Assembly (NCBI GenBank): GCA_902764915.1
Contig: CACWXY010000002.1
Span: 1-64,000 of the forward strand
Length of the DNA: 64,000 bases
Direction: 5' to 3'
Origin: an uncultured Eubacteriales bacterium
Lineage (GTDB): Bacteria > Bacillota > Clostridia > Christensenellales > Aristaeellaceae
How positions within the stretch are numbered: position 1 is the first letter of the stretch; each line of letters begins with the position of its first letter. Below the pieces are notes generated by a model. The model searched no databases. It was not told the DNA's origin and saw only the letters and a program-made list of their open reading frames with translations. Both the position numbers and the translations under genes were made by a program. Positions 9,024-17,004 of this stretch are shown in pieces.

Positions 9024-9054
9024 CCCTCCTTTCCGCCATCACAGGCATTTATTC

Positions 9055-9400
9055 CGTCAAAAAAGGAGCCAGTGGCTGAGTTTCCATCAGCTCCTGTGAT
9101 CGTTTCAGATTCTTCTGTTTCAAGGCTTCCGCCCTGCGGATGAAGTCTTCCTTCACCGGTTTTTACCCGGATCAGGTTCCGCATCCTGGTATATTCCGCA
9201 ATGTCCGCCCGCAAGGCAGAGTCCGTTGCACACACCGGGTAGACCTCGCCGCATTCCGGGTAGCGGAAGAAGGTGAACTCGATGTCTCCTTCCAGATAGG
9301 TTTCCGGCATGATGGACTCCGACCCGGCGGAGCATTTATCGCATTTGATCTGTATGGTTCTGTGTCCTTTCTCTAAACTTTCTGATAAATCGTTCTCACA
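9055..9400 (-). pseudogene. Phage zinc-ribbon protein remnant
   Basis: The frame contains HRTIQIKCDKC and, 27 residues later, a motif in which the expected CxxC reads YPECG, so one zinc ligand is changed. The following segment (VYPVCATDSALRADIAEYTR) resembles small zinc-ribbon proteins found between tail-chaperone and tape-measure genes of phages. After about 9170 the natural continuation (VKEDFIRRAEALKQKNLKRS, ending at a TAA near 9056) lies in another frame, indicating a frameshift. No clear start codon is left near 9390. I read it as a decayed gene; the family assignment is tentative. Confidence 0.5.
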
Positions 9401-9404
9401 TGAC

Positions 9405-9433
9405 TTGGCATCACATGTGACACCACTTATAAT
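9405..9433 (+). promoter_or_regulatory. hicAB promoter with palindromic operator
   Basis: TTGGCA (9405-9410) and TATAAT (9428-9433) are separated by exactly 17 bp. The spacer holds a perfect 10-bp palindrome, TCACATGTGA (9411-9420). Position in the spacer suits autorepression by HicB, whose C-terminal ribbon-helix-helix would bind it; that part is inference. Confidence 0.75.
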
Positions 9434-9454
9434 AGAAGCGTCAGGAGGTGCATC

Positions 9455-9709
9455 ATGTCTCAATTCGACAAGCTCCTCCAGCACATCCGGGCGCTGGATA
9501 AGAATATGCGCTTCGAGGAACTACAGAAAGTCCTCGAGCATTACGGTTACACCATGAGCGGCCCAGCCAGCGGAAGAAGCCACAAATCGTTCCGTAAGAA
9601 CGGCAAAGCCACTATCACAATCCCCCAACATAATCCCATCAAACGCGCATATGTTGAGGAAGTCAAAGCCATAGTAGAAAGCGAGGAGAATGACGATGAA
9701 AACGCTTGA
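9455..9709 (+). CDS. HicA-type mRNA interferase toxin
   Basis: An 84-residue protein of the HicA family, double-stranded-RNA-binding-fold toxins that cleave mRNA. The segments MRFEELQKVLEHYGY, then GRSHKSFRK with the catalytic His, then ITIPQHNPIK match the family, with usual length. ATG 9455 follows AGGAGG (9443-9448). The gene overlaps the antitoxin gene downstream by 14 bases. The pair faces opposite to the surrounding prophage remnant, so it may be a later insertion or an original phage moron. Confidence 0.85.
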   Translation: MSQFDKLLQHIRALDKNMRFEELQKVLEHYGYTMSGPASGRSHKSFRKNGKATITIPQHNPIKRAYVEEVKAIVESEENDDENA

Positions 9710-10082
9710 TTATTATCTTTCCCTTCCTTATCGCATGGAAATCATCCCCGATATGGAGGAAGGCGGTTACACCGCTAAGTTTCCGGATCTTCCCGGCTGC
9801 CTGACTTGCGCTGAAACCATTGAGGAACTCGTAGAAAACGCAAGCGATGCCAAGAAGGTCTGGCTTACCGCAGCTCTGGAGGATGGCATAGAGATTGCCG
9901 AACCTCAGCAGGAATCAGACCTTCTGGAATACTCCGGACAATTCAAGCTCCGGATGCCCAGAAGCCTTCATAGGTCGTTGTCTGTCCATGCCAAGGAAGA
10001 AGGCATAAGTATGAACCAATACTGCCTCTACCTCCTGGCAAAGAACGATGCGGCACACACCGCAAAAGCTGCTGCTATCTAA
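9696..10082 (+). CDS. HicB-type antitoxin with ribbon-helix-helix tail
   Basis: A 128-residue antitoxin. The N-terminal half is the HicB fold (YRMEIIPDMEEGGYTAKFPD, then LPGCLT), and the C-terminal segment (FKLRMPRSLHRSLSVHAKEE, then GISMNQYCLYLL) is an Arc-type ribbon-helix-helix DNA-binding domain. ATG 9696 is preferred over 9690 because the GCGAGGAG site then has proper spacing. It should neutralise HicA and repress the shared promoter. Confidence 0.85.
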   Translation: MKTLDYYLSLPYRMEIIPDMEEGGYTAKFPDLPGCLTCAETIEELVENASDAKKVWLTAALEDGIEIAEPQQESDLLEYSGQFKLRMPRSLHRSLSVHAKEEGISMNQYCLYLLAKNDAAHTAKAAAI

Positions 10083-10086
10083 GTGT

Positions 10087-10126
10087 AATCCCTCCCAGTC
10101 ACATCGGCTGAGAGGGATTTTTCTTT
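10087..10126 (+). terminator. hicAB terminator
   Basis: AATCCCTC (10087-10094) pairs with GAGGGATT (10112-10119), followed by a T-rich tract. It sits just after the hicB stop codon. Confidence 0.75.
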
Positions 10127-10165
10127 GTAGCTGAAATTTTTGCGGCAATACGCATTTTTTTCACG

Positions 10166-10685
10166 TCAGATGCGGTCCATGTCAGCCTGGGTCGCCTGCT
10201 CCCGCAACTCGATGGAGGCGCGGCTCTTCTCGTTGAACATGTCGTTGACGCTGCCGATGGTCAATAGGTCCAGGTCAGCGATATTCAGGCCAAGCTCCAC
10301 ACACCTGAGCATAAACAGAGCGGTTGTCATCGGCCGCTCTGTCTTCCTCAGTTTTTTCTTGCGGGTACCGTGGTCTTGATGGTCATGCCCACAGGTCGAT
10401 CAGTTCCGGGAGGATCTGATAAACACTGAAAGTGTTGAACTGGTCGAGCCACTCATCCGGGTGCGCGGCACAGTACATCACAAAGGAAAGGTCCTCAAAC
10501 ATCTCAAGGGAGAAGCCGTCCAGCATGGAGGCCGCCTCGTCCTGATCCTTGATGGCGTCATTCAGGACCATCAAATCCTTGTACACATCGCGTCCGAACT
10601 TGTTTCTATAGATACGCGGAATCGCCGCAGAAGCCTTGAACTCTACAGGCTTGCCATCGATTTCGATTATCTTTGTCACCGCCAT
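10166..10685 (-). pseudogene. Phage tail assembly chaperone with -1 frameshift extension
   Basis: The first frame (10685 to 10383, 100 residues, good GAGGAGA site before ATG) matches siphophage tail assembly chaperones (VTKIIEIDGKPVEFKASA, then MLDGFSLEMFEDL, then LPELIDLW). The family expresses a longer form by -1 frameshifting. The extension is visible: after slippage the frame reads PMTTALFMLRCVELGLNIAD, continues through LDLLTIGSVNDMF and stops at 10166. Between them a short frame from 10386 carries the slippery site. It seems that one G was lost from a GGGG run at the LW-G junction, so the first frame now ends early (TGA 10383-10385). That makes the present copy probably nonfunctional. 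Confidence 0.7.
10348..10357 (-). promoter_or_regulatory. A AAA AAC slippery heptamer plus stop codon
   Basis: On the minus strand the heptamer A AAA AAC (10357-10351), in the canonical -1 frame register, is followed directly by TGA (10350-10348). This is the classical programmed -1 frameshift signal used by phage tail chaperone genes to fuse the G and T parts. The frame carrying it is the one that starts at 10386. Confidence 0.7.
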
Positions 10686-10718
10686 AGTGATGATCTCCTC
10701 TCAAAATTCATGTAGTAA

Positions 10719-10740
10719 GGCGGGGATATTTCACCCCGCC
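10719..10740. other. Short hairpin between prophage tail genes
   Basis: GGCGGGG (10719-10725) and CCCCGCC (10734-10740) form a 7-bp stem. It lies between the tail-tube remnant and the tail chaperone, possibly a processing or attenuation structure. Confidence 0.4.
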
Positions 10741-10836
10741 ATAATCGTTAGCCCTGGGGGCTCGGTCTCACCGCCATCGGTGCCGCCACCCTGCTCTTCT
10801 CCCTCTTCGGAAGCGTCAAGCCGGAGGCATATGGGA
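10731..10836 (-). pseudogene. C-terminal tail of a phage tail-tube-like protein
   Basis: A short frame reading ASEEGEEQGGGTDGGETEPP and ending at TGA 10731-10733. Such acidic, Gly-rich tails occur at the end of major tail proteins, and the position directly upstream of the tail chaperone fits. The rest of the gene is deleted at about 10836, the left border of the flanking chromosomal sequence. The identity is inferred mostly from position. Confidence 0.35.
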
Positions 10837-11070
10837 TTACCGATTAACATCAGAGACCTTATTGAAAGCAGGATCCATACCCTCTTTCATTGAACTTGCG
10901 TTCTTCCATGAGAAATTGTATGCTTCAAAGGTATGGAACCTGGAAGCAGGGATGCTTCTGAAAGGAATGCCTTACAAAAGCCATTGACCAATCACACTGG
11001 AAAGCGTTGCTCTGTTGCCCGGGAAGGCAGCAGAAAAATGCTTGCCGGCAGCCGGTAAAAGGAGACAACA
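10829..11070 (+). other. Junction and leader before the epimerase operon
   Basis: An open frame without a start (about 10829-10987) reads TSETLLKAGSIPSFIELAFF and on to MLLKGMPYKSH before a stop. It looks like the end of a real protein cut at the prophage junction, but I do not recognise it. The rest is a leader ending with AAAAGGAG before ATG 11071. Confidence 0.35.
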
Positions 11071-12165
11071 ATGAAACAGCCGATTGATGTGAACAACAAG
11101 ACCATACTGGTGACTGGATCGCCGGGCTTTATCGGGGCCAATCTGGTCATTCGACTGCTGAAGGAAATGTCCGGGGGAACCATCATTTCCCTGGATAACC
11201 TGAATGATTACTATGATCCGAAGCTGAAGGAGTACAGGCTCCGTCTTATTGAAAAGGAAGCCGCAGTCTCCCCGGTCCAGCATACCTTCATCCAGGGCTC
11301 CATTGCAGATAAGGCACTGGTCGACCATGTCTTTGCAGAATACCGTCCTTCTATCGTCGTCAATCTGGCAGCACAGGCAGGCGTTCGCTACAGCATCGAT
11401 CATCCGGATGTATACATCGAATCCAATATCATCGGGTTTTACAACATTCTGGAAGCATGCCGTCACTCCTATGACGGCGGTGCGTCCGGCGTGGAACATC
11501 TGGTATATGCCTCGTCTTCCTCCGTATATGGCGGCAACCGGAAAGTGCCGTTCAGTACAGACGATAAGGTGGACAATCCTGTTTCCCTGTACGCGGCGAC
11601 CAAGAAGAGCAATGAGCTTCTGGCGCATGCCTATGCCAAGCTCTATAACATTCCCTGTACGGGGCTTCGGTTCTTCACGGTGTATGGCCCGGCGGGACGT
11701 CCGGACATGTTCTACTTCTCCGCCACGCAGAAGCTGGTCAGAGGCGAAACCATCAAGATCTTCAATTACGGCAACTGCAAGCGGGACTTTACATACATTG
11801 ATGACATCGTGGAAGGCGTATACCGGGTCATGCAGGGAGCACCGGCCAAGGAAAAAGGAGAGGACGGACTGCCCATTCCGCCCTACGCCGTGTACAATAT
11901 CGGCGGCGGCCAGCCGGAAAACCTGCTGGATTATATATCCACCCTTCAGGAAGAACTGGTCAGCGCCAGTGTGCTTCCGGAAGATTATGACTTTGCAGGG
12001 CATCGCCAGCTTGTGGGAATGCAGCCAGGGGATGTGCCGGTTACCTATGCTGATGCAGAGGCGCTGGAGCGGGATTACGGGTTCACGCCGAAGATTGACA
12101 TAAGGAAAGGACTGCGGCAGTTTGCGCAGTGGTATAAGGACTATTACGGAGGCATGGAAACTTGA
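11071..12165 (+). CDS. UDP-glucuronate 4-epimerase-like SDR protein
   Basis: A 364-residue extended short-chain dehydrogenase/reductase that likely interconverts UDP-glucuronate and UDP-galacturonate (or the UDP-HexNAc equivalents). The NAD-binding motif TGSPGFIG is at residues 15-22, the catalytic Ser cluster SSSSVYGG near 148, and the YxxxK pair at Tyr174 and Lys178 (YAATKK). The segments FFTVYGPAGRPDM and RDFTYIDDIVEG are typical of UDP-glucuronate epimerases and WbpP-type enzymes. It starts an operon: its stop overlaps the TTG start of the kinase gene, which in turn overlaps the nucleotidyltransferase. Together they suit production of UDP-galacturonate and UDP-glucuronate for surface polysaccharide. 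Confidence 0.8.
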   Translation: MKQPIDVNNKTILVTGSPGFIGANLVIRLLKEMSGGTIISLDNLNDYYDPKLKEYRLRLIEKEAAVSPVQHTFIQGSIADKALVDHVFAEYRPSIVVNLAAQAGVRYSIDHPDVYIESNIIGFYNILEACRHSYDGGASGVEHLVYASSSSVYGGNRKVPFSTDDKVDNPVSLYAATKKSNELLAHAYAKLYNIPCTGLRFFTVYGPAGRPDMFYFSATQKLVRGETIKIFNYGNCKRDFTYIDDIVEGVYRVMQGAPAKEKGEDGLPIPPYAVYNIGGGQPENLLDYISTLQEELVSASVLPEDYDFAGHRQLVGMQPGDVPVTYADAEALERDYGFTPKIDIRKGLRQFAQWYKDYYGGMET

Positions 12166-13352
12166 GGTGCACAGATACCTATAAAGAGCTTTACGGGCGG
12201 GATCCGGAAGCCGTCGCATTCTGCCCTTATCGGATTGCGCCGCTGGGGGCGCATATCGATCATCAGCTGGGATCGATTAACGGTCTGGCCATTGATAAGG
12301 GAATCCATATCGCCTACGGCGTAAAGGACTCCGGCATATGTGAGCTGCGGTCACTGAACTTTCCCAAGCGTGCGCAGTTCCATGTAAAGGATATTCCGGA
12401 AGAGAAGGTAGGAGACTGGGCGGATCATTGCAGAGCCGCCGCCAAAATGCTGGGCGAGAAGTATCGGCTGCGCTATGGCATATCCGGCGTCATCGAGGGC
12501 AGTCTGCCCATTGGCGGTCTCAGCAGCAGCGCCGCTGTCATTATCGCGTTTCTCTCTGCCCTGGCCTATGTAAATGATATTCGTCTGGAGCCTTGGGAAA
12601 CCATTGCCATGGCCAAGAAAGCTGAGAACGAATATGTGGGCGTGAACTGCGGAAAACTGGACCAGAGCTGTGAAGTCCTCTGCAGGAAGGATCAGCTTCT
12701 GTATCTGGACTGCGCCGATGACAGTTACAGCCTGATTCCAACAAATCCAGCCATGAAGCCATACCGGATCGCGATATTCTTCAGCGGACTGGAGCGGAGT
12801 CTGGCCAATTCCGCGTATAATCTGCGTCAGGACGAGTGTAAGGCAGCCGCCTTCAATCTTCTGGCCTATGCGGGACTGCCTTACGGCAAGTTTAAGGATA
12901 CCGTACTGCGTTCGGTTCCCCTGTCCATATTCGAGGAGTATAAGGATCGGCTGCCCGAACCGTTCCGGAAGCGTGCACTCCATTTCTTTACGGAATATGC
13001 CCGTGCGCAGAAAGGCGTGGAGCTGTGGAAAAACGGTGACCTGGAAGGATACGGCAAGCTGGTATTCGAAAGCGGCAGAAGTTCCGTGGAAAACTACGAG
13101 TGCGGATGCCCTGAACTGATTACGCTCTATCACATCATGACAGAAACCGACGGCATTTACGGGGGACGCTTCTCCGGCGCCGGCTTCAAGGGCTGCTGCA
13201 TGGCGCTGATTGATCCGCAGAAAGCCGATGAGGTCATGCATCATGTGGAAGAAAAGTACCTGACTGCCTATCCGGAACTGAAGGGTAAGTATGTGGGCGC
13301 TCTGTGTCAGAGCGCGGACGGGGTGGATCTGGGAGGCGGCATAAGACGATGA
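12162..13352 (+). CDS. GHMP kinase resembling galacturonokinase
   Basis: A 396-residue GHMP-superfamily sugar kinase. The substrate motif reads PYRIAPLGAHIDHQLGS, as in plant galacturonokinase (PYRICPLGAHIDHQGG), rather than the PGRVNLIGEHTDY of galactokinases. The ATP loop is PIGGLSSSAAV (about residues 112-122). Other stretches recall the plant enzyme: FSGLERSL, AYNLRQDEC, SSVENYECGCPEL and GGRFSGAGFKGCC. The inferred reaction is galacturonate + ATP to galacturonate-1-phosphate. The start is TTG 12162, overlapping the epimerase stop (TTGA), indicating translational coupling. The next gene overlaps by ATGA. A plain galactokinase or another sugar-acid kinase remains possible. Confidence 0.75.
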   Translation: MRCTDTYKELYGRDPEAVAFCPYRIAPLGAHIDHQLGSINGLAIDKGIHIAYGVKDSGICELRSLNFPKRAQFHVKDIPEEKVGDWADHCRAAAKMLGEKYRLRYGISGVIEGSLPIGGLSSSAAVIIAFLSALAYVNDIRLEPWETIAMAKKAENEYVGVNCGKLDQSCEVLCRKDQLLYLDCADDSYSLIPTNPAMKPYRIAIFFSGLERSLANSAYNLRQDECKAAAFNLLAYAGLPYGKFKDTVLRSVPLSIFEEYKDRLPEPFRKRALHFFTEYARAQKGVELWKNGDLEGYGKLVFESGRSSVENYECGCPELITLYHIMTETDGIYGGRFSGAGFKGCCMALIDPQKADEVMHHVEEKYLTAYPELKGKYVGALCQSADGVDLGGGIRR

Positions 13353-14065
13353 AAGCGATTATACTGGCAGCAGGATATGCCACCCGTCTTTATCCGCTTA
13401 CGGAGAACTTTCCCAAACCGCTTCTGGAGGTCGGCGGAAAACCGATTCTGGACTGGCTGATCGAGGACCTGACGCCCTGCATGGACACATTCATTGTAGT
13501 GACAAACCACAAGTTTGCCGGACATTTTCAGGCATGGGCCAGGGACAATGTCCGCGTCATCGATGATGGCACGGAAACCAATGAAACACGGCTTGGCGCC
13601 GTCAGGGACATACTTCTGGCAAGTCAGGGCATTGACGACGATGTGTTTGTAATGGCAGGGGATAACGTCCTGGACTTCAGCCTGGTGCCCTTTATCCGCT
13701 TTGCACAGGAGAAAGGCACCAGCTGTGTGATGTGTCATGAGGAGAATGACCTTGCGCATCTCCAGCGTACGGCGGTGATTACCGTCGACGAAAGCGGGCG
13801 GATCACCTCCTATGAGGAAAAGCCGAAAGAACCGAAGGGAAATCTGGCTGTCCCGCCTTTCTACTATTACAGGAAGGAAGATCTTGCCCGGATCCCGGAA
13901 GCACTGGCAGCAGGGTGCGGGTATGACGCCCCGGGTTCCTACGCCGCATGGCTGAGCACAAAGACCCCCATGCATGCCTGGAAAATGACGGGAAGCCGGC
14001 ATGATATCGGAGACAAGCAAAGCTATGACAGCATCCGGGAGTGCTATCGGGGCATCACGAAATAA
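13349..14065 (+). CDS. Sugar-1-phosphate nucleotidyltransferase
   Basis: A 238-residue NTP_transferase-fold enzyme with the N-terminal motif LAAGYATRLYPLTENFPKPL (residues 6-25), carrying the Arg and Lys of the nucleotide-binding loop, and GDNVLDF supplying the metal-binding Asp. It should join a sugar-1-phosphate with a nucleoside triphosphate. Given its coupling (ATGA at 13349) to the galacturonokinase-like gene, galacturonate-1-phosphate to UDP-galacturonate is the obvious candidate. The nucleotide and sugar cannot be read from sequence. It is the last gene of the three-gene operon; no terminator follows directly, the next strong one being at 14585. Confidence 0.75.
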   Translation: MKAIILAAGYATRLYPLTENFPKPLLEVGGKPILDWLIEDLTPCMDTFIVVTNHKFAGHFQAWARDNVRVIDDGTETNETRLGAVRDILLASQGIDDDVFVMAGDNVLDFSLVPFIRFAQEKGTSCVMCHEENDLAHLQRTAVITVDESGRITSYEEKPKEPKGNLAVPPFYYYRKEDLARIPEALAAGCGYDAPGSYAAWLSTKTPMHAWKMTGSRHDIGDKQSYDSIRECYRGITK

Positions 14066-14584
14066 GAAGCATAGCATTGCTGCCTCCGGAAAATGACGGC
14101 ATGCGTTCCCGGTCTATTCTGTGCTGTGCGATGCAGGCATATGCACAGAAGGAATAAACAGGGTATAGCTCTATCCGCTGGGAAAGCAGACCGTGATCAG
14201 CGATAAGGCACTGACTGTCGGTAAGGAGCTTGTGGCCCATATGACCGGCAGCGCTCATGAAAAGCATGTGCCGGCGGGGGACATCACAGGCGATGCCGTT
14301 CCCGTCAAGGTCGGATCTGTCGAGCGTCCTTCCGTGCAGGCGCATTCCATGGAAGGAATACTCCTGGAAACGGTACAGGGCTTTCAGATGCACTGTCTCC
14401 AGCCTGGCATGAGGCCGGAAGCTGTCTTCCAAGTGACAGAAAAGCCGGCAGCGGCCTATGCGTACTGTAACCTGCATGGCCTGTGGAAAGCAGCCATCCC
14501 TGCATGAGGCTGTCTGGAGGCGGCCGGAACCACGGGGCACGGCGGATTCCATCTCTTTTGCAATATGATCTCTTTTGCAAAAAG

Positions 14585-14609
14585 CTGTTGCTGATAGCAA
14601 CAGTTTTTT
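14585..14609 (+). terminator. Strong intrinsic terminator
   Basis: CTGTTGCT (14585-14592) and AGCAACAG (14596-14603) with a 3-base loop, followed by six T. A-rich sequence precedes it, so it could work in both directions. Confidence 0.8.
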
Positions 14610-14650
14610 GCGTATTCGCAATTGTTTACAGGCAGAAGCGGGAAAAGTCC

Positions 14651-14679
14651 TTGTGATATGCCCTGACATCTGCTAGGAT
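14651..14679 (+). promoter_or_regulatory. Promoter of the XRE-UDP-glucose dehydrogenase gene
   Basis: TTGTGA (14651-14656), 17 bp, TAGGAT (14674-14679). It lies about 58 bases before ATG 14737. Confidence 0.55.
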
Positions 14680-14736
14680 ACTCCTGCGCTGCCAGCCAGC
14701 AGTTGACGCTGTCAGCAACAAGAAAGGAGATCGGCC

Positions 14737-16230
14737 ATGCGGCATCTATCCCTTCCGCTTCTGTCTGAAGTGGTTTTGCAGAAAAGAAAAGCGCTGAAAC
14801 TTTCACAGACAGCGCTGGCAGAAAAAACAGGTATGAATCGCTCGATCCTTTCCCGACTGGAAATGCAGGATTACCATCCCTCTGTGGATCAGCTCCTGTC
14901 GCTTTCTCAGGTACTGGACTTCTCTCTGGACGATGTGATTGCAGACAGCGATACGGTACCCGTCACGGTTTCCCGTAAAAAAATTGCTGTTGCCGGTACG
15001 GGATATGTAGGCCTTTCCCTGGCGGTTCTTCTATCCCAGCACAACGATGTCAAAGCGGTCGACATTGTGCCGGAAAAAGTGGAAAAACTGAACCGGTGGA
15101 TCAGCCCGATCCAGGACGAATACATCGAAAAATATCTCGCTGAGCATGCGGAAAGACAGCTCTCTCTGCAATCGACCATGGATGCGGAAAGCGCTTACCG
15201 GGATGCGGATTTTATCATCATTGCAGCGCCCACCAATTATGATCCGCGCACCAATTTCTTTGACTGTTCCGCCGTGGAATCCGTGCTCCGCAGCATCCGC
15301 GAGGCGACGGAAGCGCGGGATGAAAAGCCGACCATCATTATCAAGTCCACTGTTCCGGTAGGATATACAGCGCTTGTACGCCAGCGCATGCAGATGGATA
15401 ACATCCTCTTCAGCCCGGAGTTTCTGCGTGAATCCAAAGCGCTCTATGACAATCTCTATCCCAGCCGTATTATTGTAGGGTCCGATCCGAAGAACAGGGA
15501 AGCTGCGGAAACCTTTGCACATCTGCTTGAGCAGGGCGCCATCAGGAAGAACATTCCCGTGCTTTTCATGCAGACAACAGAGGCGGAAGCGACCAAGCTG
15601 TTTGTCAATACCTATCTGGCGCTGCGCGTGTCCTACTTTAACGAGCTGGATACTTACGCAGAAGTCAAGCATCTGCAGACAGCGCCGATCATCAAGGGGG
15701 TCTGCCTGGATCCGAGGGTAGGGGATTATTACAACAATCCGTCTTTCGGATACGGCGGCTACTGTCTGCCAAAGGACACCAAGCAGCTTCTGGCCAATTA
15801 CCGGGATGTGCCCGAAAACCTGATTCAGGCGATCGTAGAAAGCAACCGCACAAGAAAGGACTTTATTGCAGACCGCGTGCTGGAAATCGCCGGAACCTAT
15901 GGAAGCAGCGAGTCCTATTCCCAGGACCGGGAAAACCGTCAGAGAGAAGTGACAGTGGGGGTATTCCGCCTTACCATGAAGAGCCAGAGCGATAATTTCC
16001 GCCAGTCTTCCATTCAGGGGGTCATGAAACGCATCAAAGCCAAAGGAGCCAATGTGGTGATTTATGAACCAACCCTGGAAAACGGATCGACATTCTTTGG
16101 CTCTCTGGTGATCAATGACCTTGCTGAATTCAAGAAAAAGTGCGGCTGTATTATCGCAAACCGCTACGACAGCATACTGGACGATGTAAAGGAAAAAGTG
16201 TACACGCGTGACCTTTTCAGGCGGGACTGA
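14737..16230 (+). CDS. XRE helix-turn-helix fused to UDP-glucose 6-dehydrogenase
   Basis: A 497-residue protein. Residues 8-65 are a Cro/XRE helix-turn-helix ([20 protein letters not shown], then [20 protein letters not shown]). Residues 82-497 are a complete nucleotide-sugar dehydrogenase: Rossmann motif AVAGTGYVG (85-92), [16 protein letters not shown], and the catalytic Cys343 in [14 protein letters not shown], as in E. coli Ugd. That enzyme oxidises UDP-glucose to UDP-glucuronate with two NAD+. Ugd is normally about 390 residues, so the front 80 are extra. ATG 14737 follows AAAGGAGA, and no stop or alternative ribosome binding site separates the domains. The product would feed the epimerase upstream. 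The helix-turn-helix suggests DNA binding and possibly substrate-responsive self-regulation, which is inference. Confidence 0.85.
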   Translation: MRHLSLPLLSEVVLQKRKALKLSQTALAEKTGMNRSILSRLEMQDYHPSVDQLLSLSQVLDFSLDDVIADSDTVPVTVSRKKIAVAGTGYVGLSLAVLLSQHNDVKAVDIVPEKVEKLNRWISPIQDEYIEKYLAEHAERQLSLQSTMDAESAYRDADFIIIAAPTNYDPRTNFFDCSAVESVLRSIREATEARDEKPTIIIKSTVPVGYTALVRQRMQMDNILFSPEFLRESKALYDNLYPSRIIVGSDPKNREAAETFAHLLEQGAIRKNIPVLFMQTTEAEATKLFVNTYLALRVSYFNELDTYAEVKHLQTAPIIKGVCLDPRVGDYYNNPSFGYGGYCLPKDTKQLLANYRDVPENLIQAIVESNRTRKDFIADRVLEIAGTYGSSESYSQDRENRQREVTVGVFRLTMKSQSDNFRQSSIQGVMKRIKAKGANVVIYEPTLENGSTFFGSLVINDLAEFKKKCGCIIANRYDSILDDVKEKVYTRDLFRRD

Positions 16231-16640
16231 GGATAGGTACCGCGCACCGGGAATGCAGCCGCGTGTCCAGTGACATTTCTGTATCTCTCCGGCATCTGAC
16301 CAATCGGTTTCCGTCCGGCATGGACAGGCATCTGCCGGATGCTCTGTTCGGGGAAAGCAGCATCCTGTCTGTACAATACAGAAGGATATCCGGACAAGAA
16401 GCCTGTCTGTCCGGGCCGGCACGCAGGACGCCAGGTGCTGAAGGCAGAAGCACCGCGGTGAAATGCAGAAGAGGAAGCCATCCCGGAATTCAGACGTTTC
16501 CGCCTCATCGAAAGCAGGGTTCGGAATGCGGTCTGAAGACAGCTGCACGCACCACACGTCCAGTCAGCTGCATTCCGCATGACATTGCCCTGTTCTGTCG
16601 GCACGGAATTGCCGCCGCATGGGACCTTCAGAAAGCGAAA

Positions 16641-16680
16641 CAGCATCCGGTTTTCTGTCGCCGGATGCTGTTCTTCTTTC
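16641..16680 (+). terminator. Intrinsic terminator
   Basis: CAGCATCCGG (16641-16650) pairs perfectly with CCGGATGCTG (16661-16670), then a T-rich tract. It is about 400 bases after the dehydrogenase stop. Confidence 0.7.
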
Positions 16681-16853
16681 GCAGAACAGGAGGACCTCCG
16701 CCAGTATTGGACAGCATGCATGCTTTCCATGATCCGGCGCAAGCGCTACGCCATCACGATGCGGCCCCTGCCAGAGAAACAGGCACCTTCTGCACGGATG
16801 GTCCTAAAGCGGCCATTTTTGGGTGACCTACCGGTACGATCTTTTTCCAGTCA

Positions 16854-16883
16854 TTGAGAAGACGTGGCTGCATCTGCTATAAT
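16854..16883 (+). promoter_or_regulatory. nagB promoter
   Basis: TTGAGA (16854-16859), 18 bp, TATAAT (16878-16883), giving a leader of about 115 bases. Confidence 0.65.
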
Positions 16884-17004
16884 GGGCATAGCGCAGACCC
16901 GGCGGCGGAAGAATGCTGTGCATGCCGTCAGGGGACGGAATGCAAGGTTTTCCCGGGAGACTCTGAGAACAGGGCTGCGTGTGCAGCAGGAGGAAAGCAA
17001 TACA

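Larger units (their letters stand above)
14066..14736. other. Long intergenic region with terminator and promoter
   Basis: Open frames on both strands here show no family resemblance. The interval contains a strong hairpin terminator (14585-14609), a repeated ATCTCTTTTGCA (twice within 14550-14580) and the promoter of the XRE-dehydrogenase gene. Confidence 0.5.
16231..17004. other. Intergenic region with terminator and nagB promoter
   Basis: A long frame at 16263-16826 lacks any domain or plausible composition and is treated as noise. The useful elements are the terminator at 16641-16680, the promoter at 16854-16883 and a roughly 115-base nagB leader. Confidence 0.5.

Noticed and set aside
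12162-13352. Annotation as ordinary galactokinase
   Set aside because: The substrate motif lacks the GEHTDY signature of galactokinases and fits galacturonokinase better, although enzyme specificity is unproven.
14055-14669. Possible genes on either strand downstream of the nucleotidyltransferase
   Set aside because: Competing overlapping frames, no domains, and one spans a terminator.
16263-16826. Possible 187-residue gene
   Set aside because: No ribosome binding site, no family, crosses a clear terminator hairpin.
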